Part shown: positions 23,501-35,500 of the stretch, one piece after another
Layout: the number at the start of each line of letters is the position of its first letter
Position numbering within the stretch: position 1 is the first letter of the stretch
Assembly: GCA_016206825.1 (NCBI GenBank)
Contig: JACQQY010000113.1
Span: 1-35,860 of the forward strand
Direction: 5' to 3'
Source: Candidatus Omnitrophota bacterium
GTDB lineage: Bacteria; Omnitrophota; Gorgyraeia; 2-02-FULL-51-18
Length of the DNA: 35,860 bases
The notes under the pieces: generated by a model
Databases searched by the model: none
Told to the model about the DNA's origin: nothing
The model's input: only the letters and a program-made list of their open reading frames with translations
Made by a program: the position numbers and the translations under genes

Positions 23501-26500
23501 CTGTGATCTGAGTATCCGCCGTCACCTGGTACGTCACCCCTTTTACGGTGATGGTCTCAAGGGACATCCGGCCGTCTGCGTCCTTGCCCGTTTCAAGGGT
23601 GTTCACCAAGTAATCCGGATTGTTATGGAGCCAGTCATAAAGTTCCTGAAGGGTAAGAATTGTTTCGCCTCCCGTCTTGACAATGGCACGCGACAGGTCG
23701 ACGGCTTCACCCTTCACCTGAAGGGACTGCCCAGCAGCATCGAGGCTCTGAAGCTTTCCGTTAAAGCGCTCAAAGAAGGTCGTCGTCAGCTCTATTTTTT
23801 CCACCTCCCATGGACGAGTACGAGAAAGAGCGGCCTTGGCATAAGTAGGGATTCCATTCGCCGCGTTCTTCGCAAAAAGACGCTTCATCTCTTCCCAAGT
23901 CAAGATGACCCCCAAAGAATCTTTAATGACAAGCGAAGAGGAACGTGTGACCGAAACGCCCCCTAGGGTCAAAGCGTCAGCAACCGTATCTAATCCTGCC
24001 ACTCCACGGATCAACTGAGGCTGGGCCGTTGAAAGCTGAACCTCTCTGTTGTCATGGCGGGAACGAAGCTGAAGTTCCAGCGCCTTCCAACCGGTATCGG
24101 TTTCAATCAACTTGACTCTGGCGTTTGTCTCAAGTGACAGCTCCGAGTCAAGGAAAAGGGTGTTCGAAACCTGCTCAGCCGTCAGGAGAGAGCCGGCCGG
24201 ATCCGTCATCTTAAACCCATTGGCTAATGGATACTCCACCCCTCCCACTTTGACCTTGCCGCCAACTACATCCACTGCGTCCAGATTGTGACTTTCCGAC
24301 CGGGTATGCAAAGACTCCGTTAACACGTCGATGGTTTGAGCTTCGTATGTTCCATCCCGCAACATCATCCCGGTGACGTTGACAAGCGTCGGAATGGAAC
24401 GTGCTTGATTTTCGGAGCGAATTTGCTCAAGCCGTGCCCCGCCGATCGCAGCGCCCAAGCTGTCCCTGATAACCGCGGATGAAGTGACGGTGAAATCCAC
24501 GCCATTGATCCGAATCGAACGAAGCTCACCGTTGACGAGCGTGGCGCTTTGAAGCTCATCTTTCATTTGCGTCTTACCCGAAATATCCGCGGCGACTTTG
24601 ATGGTCTTGGCAACCGCTTGGCCGGAAACCATCTCAAAATGAACGTCAAAATAAAGCCCGGAGCTTCGATTCATCAGGGTTCGAAGCTGCTGGGCGCTTA
24701 CAAGGGTGAGATTCGCGTCAAAAATGGCGGTGGAACTATTGACAACGGCGGTGACGCCGTTCACCGTGACGGCGCCAGCGCTTGGATCCTGGGCATCCCA
24801 GGAAAAAGCGATCTCCTCCGGCTTCACCCCCGTCCAAGAGCGTCCTTCCGGAATCAAAACGCCCTCCGCTCCAAGACTCATGGCATCCGCGCGCCAGAGA
24901 ACGGAACGGACCTCATTTTGAACGAAGGCATCCGTTGAAACAAACCCATCGGGCAATCCGGCGGCCGGTTTTTCCAGATGATAAGCGGCATCGGCTGGAA
25001 TTACTTCGACGTCATCAAAGAAGGCCGGCGCCCCTAAGTTGGAAGTACCGAGCGCGATCTCGCCGACGCTATAGGCGGCATTCGTCACATTGAGAAACTG
25101 GGCGGTATTGCCATCCAAATAGACTCGGATATTGTCCCCGTTGGCGTCTACTTTCAAGGTGTGCCACGCTGAAGGATCAAAACCGGAGAGGGACGTAAAA
25201 CCCAACTGATTGCCCAGATTGCCGCTTTTCACTTCATAGAGCAGGAGATAAATTCCGCTTTCACTGCTTGTGCCCACGCGAACGGCATACCCGTCATTGC
25301 GGCTGTTCAATCGGAAATAAAGCTGGAGGTACTCATATAAGTTCCTCTTAAACTTGAACTTGGTTTGAATCGTGCCGTTCACGATCGTCTTACCGTCCAA
25401 GAAGGACAAATGGTCACCACCTAAGGTGGACTGGCGGTAAGCCATGTTCCCCGTTCCATCATCCACCACCTCCCAATTGCCTCCGTCAATTCTGGGGGTG
25501 AAGGGAACTGCGGTGGGCTTGGGGGAAAAGCTCTCGCTCCAATAAATTTCTTTTGCCGGAGCGGGACTGCCCTGTAGTGTTCCATCTTTCCCGTTGCCGG
25601 ACAAATCCTTACCGGTGCCGTCGTCGAAAGAATAATAAGCCAAAAGCCCTTCCTCATTCCCCTGGAGCTTGGTATTCATAACGCTTTGGATCTGAGAGGT
25701 TGTGAGGGCTTGGCCAAAGACGGCCGCTTCATCGATCGTGCCCATGGCACGGCCATAACTTAATTGTCCTTCTCCCCCTATCGCCGCCAGATCCTTTGTG
25801 ACCTGACGATTGAGAAGATTACCAACGGGATTTCCATCCATATAGAACTGAGTCTTTCCCCCGGAACCAACCGCCGCTACATGATGCCAGCCGCTTGACA
25901 AAGAACGAACGGAGTAGCCGCTGTCGACGGCGTTGTAAGGATAATAGGTATAACCGTTCATCGAATCCAAAATCGCCAGCGTCCCATCGGACCTCACCAC
26001 AAAGTGAGAATCGGAAGGTCCGCTGGAGCTTCTGAAGAGCGCGTTGTAAGAATAAGAGCTCTCAAGAGCGGGAAGCGGAAACTTCACCCATGCCATGATC
26101 GTCCGGTCGCCGTTCATGTTGATGGGCGGGATTGTCATCGTATCGGCCGTCGACGCGAACCGCATGGCATCGCTGTAGATTGCCACTTTTTTGATCAGGA
26201 CTTCATCCAGCCAAGCGTTGCCGTTCGCCGCAGCGGTGTCCGTCGTCTGTGTCCGGTCGTAAACCCACCGCAAGGTGTATTTGCCCTTCGGCAGATTCAG
26301 CGTGCTCCTCAGCCAACCATTGCTTGCCCCGGCAATCGATGCCGCTTCCTTCTCGTCGATGTAAAGTTTGAGAGCATCAGTCGCCTGCGAATCGATTCTC
26401 CAACTAAACTCCAACATGCCGGCGTCATCGAGCTCCGTCGTGGTTTGAAAAAAGGAACTCTGACCGCCTCTTGTGGCTCCCGCCTGCGCGGCAAAACCAC

Positions 26501-29500
26501 CTTGTCCATAAGCGAGAGAGTTCTGCGTTTTCCAGGCACCATCGCCCCCTGTCAGGAACCTTACTTGGGAGGGAGTGACGGAAACGATTGGGATCGCTTT
26601 ATCCTGAATCGCCGTCGTTCCACCTTGCAAGACTCCGTCATTTCCGGTGGTGGTCAGGTCTTTCGCCGAGCCGTCGTCGAAAGAATAATAAGTCACCAGA
26701 CCATTCTCACTCCCTTGGAGCTTGGTGGTCATCAGGGCTTTGACTTCATCAGCCGTGAGGGCGCGGTTATAAATGGCCGTCTCATCGATGGCTCCATTAA
26801 AGTATCCCGTGTTGTCGCCCTTTTGCCCTATAAAGAGATCTCCAAGCTGTGTATTGACGCCGAAAGAAATGGGATAACTGTTAATCTGCGCCCCGTCCAA
26901 ATAGATCTTTACGTTCGATCCCTCAAGGGTAACGGCCAAGTGATACCATCGGTTCAGGTCTGAAGAAGGAAGGCCGGCAGAAACGGAATAATAACCTCCA
27001 AAGCTTGAGACGATCTGGTTGTAATAGTTGTCAACGTAAACTCCCCAGAAATTGCTAAGAGCGGACGGCCCATAACCAAAGAGCCAATTTTGGCCGCTGG
27101 AATAGGAACCTGCTTTGTCCAATCGGAACCACGCCGCGAACGTTCTGGAAGAACCGCCGAGCGGTAAATTGGCTGGGTTTGTTACCTTGGCAAAATCATC
27201 CGTTCCATCGAACTTAAGCGCGGTTCCTTGAGGCTGTGATTTTACTTGAATTTCATCTACCCAAGCTTGACTGCTCGGCTCCCCAAAAACTGTCTTGGTC
27301 CGGTCAAACACCCAGCGAAGGGTATGAGCTCCTTTTGATAGTTTCAGCATTCCCTTTACCCAGCCGCTGCTCCCGGAAAGAGGCGAGATCGCATCCTGAG
27401 CGAGATTCCCATCGACGTAGAGGCGAAGCTTATCCGTGGCAAGGGCATCTATCTTCCATTGAAACTCCAAGAATCCATCCCCCTCCAGATTCACTTTCCT
27501 TTCCAAATAAGAACTGGTGCCCGCCAAGGTATCACCCGCCTGGAGGGCAAAGCCTCCCGCATCGTAAGCGGAGGTGTTTTGATTCTGCCAGGACGGATTT
27601 AAAGCGCTCACCACGGCAAAAGAAGAATCTCGGACAACCGTTCTTTGACTAACGGCCACTGCGCCTGCCGAGAGTGTCCCGTCATACTTGACGGCGTCTG
27701 TCGAAAGATCCCTGGCCGTGCCGTCGTCAAAAGAATAGTAAGCCAAAAGCCCCGTTTCATCGCCCTGAAGTTGTTGATTCTTATAGGCTTGGATGTCCGT
27801 TGAGGAAAGAGTCCTGTCAAACAGAGCCGCTTCATCGATGGTTCCAATATTTTGACTGCCCAAACCGCCGTTGCCTATCACCTCCAAATCCCGAGTCACT
27901 TGCGTGAAAGCCGTGCCCACGGCATTTCCATCAACATAAATGGTGGTTACCCCTCCAGAGATCGCCGCCGCCACCTGATGCCAGCCGCTGCTTAGAGACC
28001 CGATGTTGTACCATGAGTTGTAGAAGGAAAAACCGTTAAAGACCCCCAGATAGTTATCGGAGGAAATGACAAGATGGCTATAACCAGCCGCCTTGGAACT
28101 GAACAAAGTGCGATAACCCCCTGTGGAAGGAAGCGGGAACTTGACCCATGCCATGAGGGTGCGGTCACCGCTCATATTGATGGGCGGAACGGTCACCATG
28201 GCGTTTGTTGCGCCAAGGCTTAAACCATCTCCATAGGGTTGATCTTTTTGAATCTTCACCTCATCCACCCAAGCGTTGTTGTTGGCAGGGCCGGCGCTGA
28301 CGGAACTGCGCTTATAAACCCACCGCAAAGTATGAGCGCCTGCCGAAAGAGCATGGCTTTTTCCTGTCCAACCGCCGCTATTTCCGCTGACGGAAGCTAC
28401 AGGGGTATCCAGGTCATCCACGTAAAGCAAAAGTTCATCCCCCGGATCGGAATTCACCATCCAGTTAAAGCTCAAGGTGGAAGTCTGACCGACATAGACG
28501 GTCCTCTGAAGATAAGAGTTCTGACCGGCGCTGATTGTTCCCGCTTGAGCCGCCACCCCTCCTTGATCGAAAGCGGTTGTATTTTGATTCGCCCAGACCG
28601 CGTCTCCGCCGCTGGTGTAGGGAGCGGGGATCATGGTTCCCGTGGTGTAGTCCACGGAAGCAAATCCATCGTAGAAAAACGTCTTCTCATCCAATGGGAC
28701 AAGGCCTCCTTGCACGGTCCCCTTCACTCCACTCACCAAGTCAACCGCCGAGCCGTCGTCGAAAGAATAATAAGCGGCAAGACCGACTTCGCTGCTTGAA
28801 GGCCGGGTATCCATCAAACTTTGGATCTCGCCTGCGGTGAGAGGACGATTATAGACGGCCAATTCATCCAATTTCCCTCTGAAATAACCGGCATCGCCTC
28901 TCCCGATCAACGCCGGCAAGGTGCTGGAAACAGCGGAAGCATATAACGCATCCGTTTCATTCACGAACTGGCCGTTTTGATACCATCTCAGCTTTTTATT
29001 CTCCAGATCGCGGACAACAGCCAGGTGTGTCCAGGCGTTTCTGGCAAGAGAGGCACTCATCTTAAAACTCTGATAAGGATAATTATTCCCTCCTCCCGTG
29101 CCATAAGAATAAGAGACGCTCCCGTCCGTGTTGAGATAAATAGTGCCTTCGCCGCCATAGGCTTTGGAGAAAAGGTTGCTTGAGGAGGCAAAATCACTGG
29201 GATTCACCCATAAGGCAATAGTTTGACTTCCGGTGATCTGCAGGGAAGCAGGACTGCCCAAATCAACATAGTCATTGGTTCCGTCGAAACTCAAAGCCTT
29301 CCCGTAAGAAGCGGCTTTCTCGATCTTGATTTCGTCCACCCAGGCATTGCTGCTTGGTGGAGATCCCTGAGGCGTCTGGGTCCTGTCATAAACCCACTTC
29401 AAAGTGTGGGCGCCTGCGGAAAGAACCATCTTGGCATTGGTCCAGTCGGTGTTGCCGGAAATTAGGGGAACTTGGGTGGGCACTTCACTTCCATCCACAT

Positions 29501-32500
29501 AGAGCCGCAGCTTATCCGTGGAGTTCCCGTCGACTTTCCATTGGAACGTCAAGGCTCCGCTTTCTGCCAGTTCCACAACCTTCTCAAAATAAGAGCTGGA
29601 CCCGGCATCCGTGTTCCCCGCCTGCATACCGGCGCCTGCAGGATCATAGGACACTCCATCCTGAACCGCCCAGCTATCTGTCACATACCCGCCAGAGACG
29701 TTCAAAACCGTATCGGCCAAATACCCAAAGTCGATCTTCTTGGAAGTCTTGTCTTCCAAAAGAAGCAGTTCGTCGATCCATCCTGCGTCCTGACCCACAA
29801 GCCCCGTGTCCCCGCCGTCTTTCGTATAGACCCAACGCAAGGTGTAGGCCCCCTCGCCCAAGTCCCTTGTCACCCTTTGCCAATCCGCTTCGCCGCTGAT
29901 CACGCTGGTGTCATCGATCACAACCCCGTCTTTTAAGATTTCGAACTTGAACAAGTCTTTCCCCTGCTCCGAAGAGACCTTCCAATTAAACGCCACTGTC
30001 GCCTTGTCGGAGTTCACGCGGATGTCTTTGGTAATCACCGAGCTCTGGTTGTGGGATACCTTCCCGGTCTGCAGGGCATACGCCTTCACAAAACTGCCGG
30101 CAAGATTAGTGGCTTTACCGGCCTGATTGTTGGAGTCAAAGAGATTGGCCAACTCCTCCAAAGTATAGTATTTCCCGGCGGCGTCTTTGATCGTCTTGGA
30201 GCTGGTGACCAGAAGTGTTTCCCCATTCAACGTGACCGTTCCATCCTGAACAAGGACCCTCTGAACTGCTCCGCTAATGGAGCTCGTGGCTCGATCGGTA
30301 ATTTCATGCTGAGTTTCCGCAAGGATCCTCGCGGCCCGCCACGTATTGCCGACTTTCATGGCGGTTACCTTTACGGTCACGGGAACATCCGCCGGCACAA
30401 TGGATTGAAAGTCGCCGGACAATAAACCTTTAAGGCCTCCGACAGACCGGTACTCAAAGGTATTGGGCGGCGTCTGAAACTCGCTCCGCACACCTTCTCG
30501 TATCACACCGTACCGGTGGTCCTTATACCTGATTTCCACCTCCGTAAAGAAACCATCCGTCTCGGTGTCGTTGCCTACAACAACGTTCATACCGTTGACC
30601 GTCATCTGGGTGATCTTCTTCACATAAGAATCGTCGGCATCATCCACAAACTGGATATCCTGCGCCTTCACCGCAGAGCTGGTGAACGTGTCCGCCTTGT
30701 TCAAGATGCTCGTCACCCTGATCTTTTCCGCAACCCACTCTCCGGCTTCATCTTTCTTCACTCGAACGGACAAAAGGAGCTGTCCTTTGTTCGAAAGCGC
30801 CGCCAAATCACTCAAACCGCCTTGTAAAAGGCTGCCCGATGAATCCTCCACTAGAGTCTGCCCATCCACCTTAACGCTTTGTCCGCCGATGCCGACCACG
30901 CCCAAAGTGGAATCGATGGAACTGGGTGGACCGCTGAATTCATCGCCGAGGGGAAAAGCAGGCGTCATCTTAAGCTCTTCCGCCTTCCAAGCGTCCCCAA
31001 CTTTTACCAATTGAACCGACACCAGAGCATCCGCCGGCAGGTCTTGTAAACTCAAAGGATCCCCGGCCGCATTCCTCATAACGGTGCTTGAATCCACCTG
31101 AAACTGCATCCCGTCCGCCAAGGTGATCGTTCCCTTCGTCGAATCCGTTTCATCGATCGTCTTGACACTGACCGCGGCGGCACGCCTAAGGACGGTGTCG
31201 ATGCGTGTTAACACTTTCAGGCGTGACAAAACCAAATCGCCCGAAGAGGAAAGAACAACGCTTGCATCCACTCCGGTTGTAATTCCCATCAACCGATGAT
31301 AAGAGAAAATACCGGATAACTGGGCAAGGCTCAATGGATTGCCGCCCGTATCGCCAAGGATGCTCGTGTCTTTGACCTGGATATCCTTTCCGTTGATCTT
31401 TAGAGTGCCGACGGCGGGAGCTTGGGTGATTGTCACACCTTCCAAATTACCGGTAAAGGCGGCCTGTCCCTGGGCATCGGAAATAAGGTTGATTTGTTGA
31501 AGAACCCACTCACCGCTTATCCTTCTGACTTCCAGTGCGACAAACGTGCCGACACCGCCGGCTTTATTTCCCTCCCATAAGGCACTGAAAGCGGACTGGC
31601 TCATCGTTACCCCGTTTACGTCTTTGATCACCGTGCCATCCTGCAATTTCATGATTTGACCCGCAAATAAGATGGAACGACCGACGGCGTCTAAATTCTG
31701 AAGCGCCCCCGTAAGGCGCGTGGCAGCAATGTCAGGCTCCTCTGCCGTCAAAAGAACCTGTTGAGCTTCCCAGCCCGAAGCAGACTTAAGAGCCACGAGC
31801 TTGACCGTTGCAAAAATCCCTTGATCTTCAAAAGCTTGGCGGATGGCCTCCAACCGAGCCGTCTTCTCTGCGGCCGTTCCTGAGATCACATTGCCTTTCG
31901 CATCCTTCACAATCGTGGTATCAACGATTTTGATATCATGATCGGCGAAACGAACCGTGTCCGCACCCACGCCTTGTAAAATCCCCGTAAGAACACTAAG
32001 ACCCGAAGGATTGTAGAGATTGTCGACTGCTCCCTTTACCTCTCTCACAGGAGCGGCGACCACGTCTATTCGATCTGCTTTCCATGAGCCATCTTGCAGT
32101 TGAGCGGCAGTTACCTTAAGGTACGTGTCGGCGGGGTTGGCATCATAAATTTCTTTGAGCCTGCTTGCGGTGATAACAGCTCCCACGCCGTCGTAAATCA
32201 AAGTGCTGCTATCGATCTTCACGCTGTTAGAACCGAGCCTCACCGAACCAGCGCTATTGGGATCGAGCTCAATACCCAACAAAGCGCTGGTGAGAGTGGA
32301 GGCAGCCTCTTCAGCAAGGGCAAGAACAGCGCCGTTCGGAAAAGTCAACGTGCCGCCATCGGCAAGCGCAACGGTCCCGTCGCCCGGCAGCACGACAGCG
32401 CCTCCGGCAAGTAAAGTGGCTTCTTCGTTGTCAGACAGTTGGACAGTCCCGCCAACGCCAATGTTAAGAGTTTCACCCTTCACAACGACCGTGCCGCCAT

Positions 32501-35500
32501 TGGGCAACGTGAATACTCCGCCACCTGTTAAGGAAACGGTTCCTTTCCCCGAAAGGTTGACCGTAGCAGCTCCCTTCAAAACAGCCCGCTCCCCGGTAAG
32601 TAAATTCAAAGTTCCGCCGGCCGCTACGCCGATAAACTTATCGCGCGGAGGTTGAATGATCGTGTTGCTTGAAAAGCTTAACGAGCCATCGTTGATGAGA
32701 GTGATGGTGCCGCGACCGGGCAATGCCACCCTCCCGCCGGACTTAAGGGTGATCTGTGCGCCCTTCGGCGCGTTCACGGTCCCGCCCGCCGCGACGGTAA
32801 TCGTCTGGCCATTCGCGGAAATAACCGTACCGCCATCCGGCAAAGTGAGGTTCCCTCCCTCGGCCAGTGAAATGGCGGCATCCCCTGCGACATTCACCGT
32901 GCCTCCGTTGGGCAAAGTCGTGGCCGTACCTGAAGGCATGGGAAGCTGTGCCCCTTCCGGCATCTCGAGGGTGCTTCCGCTGGGTACCGCAAAGTAAGTG
33001 TATCGTTGAGAAAGCCCCCATACTTTCTCCTGAATCCACTCATAAACCTCTTTGAGCCTCATTTCTTTGTCAAAAATCTGCTCACGGAGTTTGAAATTGC
33101 CTGCTTTCCCAACGGCCTTCGCGTTGATAAGGGCATTCGTATTGGGATCCCTCGTATACTCGTAGTCATAGACCACGCGGGCGGGATAGTAGTAAGTTTG
33201 ACTGCCTACCTTGTAATCTTGGATTTCATCCTGCTCTATTTTGAGAAGAGTCCCATTCAAGTCATAGTGGGAGACTGAGCTGAGAACGTCCGTTTGCTGA
33301 CTGATGGGGATCCCGTAGATTCCTTTGGGTACGTAATGCTGGTATTGGGTCACTCCGGAACTGCCGACCGTCATCGCCGTCTCTCCATATTTGTCGAGGA
33401 TGGTCACTGAATCAAACGTGGAGGGATCTCCCCGCCTCGCGCTGCGCATAATCAGCGTTCTGAATTTCAACCGGGAATCAGGATAGCCGGGATCGACGAT
33501 CTCTTCATAGTTGTAGTACACCCAAAGGCCGTTTGGCTGGATCAGGAAAGAAACGCGGGACTCACCAAACTCGTTTTCTTCATAATAGCTCTTCGTGACC
33601 TTTAATTTATCCGCCTTTTTCGGAACAAACTTATCCGCATTTGAAATAAATGAGGATACGAAATCCTCAACCTTGGTTGTAGGTGGATCCGTTCGAAGCG
33701 GCTGGGTACTTGTTTCCTCCATTTCGTCAAACTGCATGGTGTAGAAAAGATCGCCCGATTCGTCATACCGATAGTAAGTAACGGAACTTCTTCCGCTTGT
33801 CACGTAGTCGACGCGTGCTTCTTGATAAAGATCCTTCTCATACACGGTCACCGTTTCGTTCGACTCAGGCACAAAAGTCGCGCCGTCATACTTCGCCACC
33901 GTGCTGGTGTAGCGCGTTCGCACAAGCGTGTCGGACGGATCGTATGCGTAAGTGGTAAGAGTGCCCCGGTAGTCGGTGGTATAGGTGGTTTGCGTTTCGT
34001 AGAATGGGTTCAGACCGAAGTAAGTGGTGAACCCATTGCCCTCCACCTCGATGCGGGTGAGAGAATCATCGATGTTTTCTTGAGAAGAATCCTCCTGCAT
34101 GACGCCGTTGGCATCCACTTTCCAGAATGACGAGTCATAGCGATACCTCTGCTCCACGCCCTTCCGGTCGGTGACGGTTTCGATTTTTTCTTCCCCGAAC
34201 TCGCCCGTGAAAACGGTGTCGCTGATTTTCCTGGCATTCGTGAGATTGATTCCCGTGGAGGTGACCATGGCGCCAAAGGTGGTCTCCTGCCTGCGCAAGG
34301 CATCCACGTCGCTCGCCTGAGAGGCCCGCTTGTCGCCCTCATAGAAGGAAACGGCCGCGTTTCGGAGCGCGCCGTTCGCTTTGTAGCTTGCCGTGTAGTC
34401 CATCTTTTCCGCGCCTTCCACGCCGGCATAATAAGTCGCGGATTTCACGCTGAGACCCGTAACGTCCCCCGATCCCTCCGCGCCCAATCGATAGGCCGTG
34501 GCGGCATGCAAAGCGCCGGTCGCGTCATATTCATAAAGGGCCGTCTCAAACACCACGCCGCTCCGCAGATACGTCTGGGTATAAGAAATTTTCTCTTCAC
34601 CGGCTTCTTCTCCCCGATAATAGGCAAATTGTCTCTTGGCTCCATCGATCCTCGTCTCCGTTCGAATGAGCCAATCGTCCGGCTGGGCGGAAGCGGCGCG
34701 CGCGTTCCCTTTGTAGAAATAAAGCTGTTCCGAAAGCACGACTTCCGAACCCGCCCGGCCGCGGTAATTGAGCGTCCGGTCGCGCCTTTCTTCTCTCGCG
34801 CCGCCCTTATAGAAAGTTTCGGACAAAAGCTTATTGGTGGTGAAACGGCTCGTCGGGGTGACGCTTGCGACGTCGGCCACCGCCCCCTTGAAGGTTCTAT
34901 CCTGAACGAGCGCATCTTCCGTAGAAGCGTCCTTGGCGCGGACCGCCGTATTATTCGGCCCTTGATAGAAATTAACGCCGACCGTCCGAATGCGCGCGCC
35001 GTCATTGGCGTAGCTATAGGCATAATCAGCCACCTCGTCTCCCTTGCCGAGGTGGGTGTCGAAGAAAGTGCTCGACCGGCGGTTGGCCGCTGCAAGGGAG
35101 CCAATACTGGATGTGCGATGACTATCCGAACGAACAAGAGCCTCCTCACCCTCGGCGCCGCCTGCGCGGATAACCGTGTTGTTGGGGCCTTGGTAGTAAT
35201 TGACGCTGACGGTCCGAACGGTAGCGCCGTCGCTGGAATAGGCATAGGTATAATCCGCGACTTCCTCCCCTTTGCCAAGATGAACGGCAAAGAAGGTGGA
35301 AGACCGCCGGTTCGCCGTTGCCACAAGGTTAATCGCCTTAGCGCGGTGGGTGTCGGAGCGAAGCAGAGCGTCTTCAGCGGACGCCTCACCTGCGCGCACA
35401 ACTGCACCGGCAGCCGGCCCTTCATAATAGCTGACACCTACGGTCCTAACCGCCACCCCATCCTTGGCGTAGTTGTAGGTGTAGTCGGCTATCTCGTCTC

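Noticed and set aside
188-34130. Many plus-strand and other-frame open frames of 60-470 codons
   Set aside because: They lie antisense or out of frame within the two minus-strand genes, have no ribosome sites, domains or consistent composition, and are Arg/Pro/Ser-rich as expected for shadow frames.
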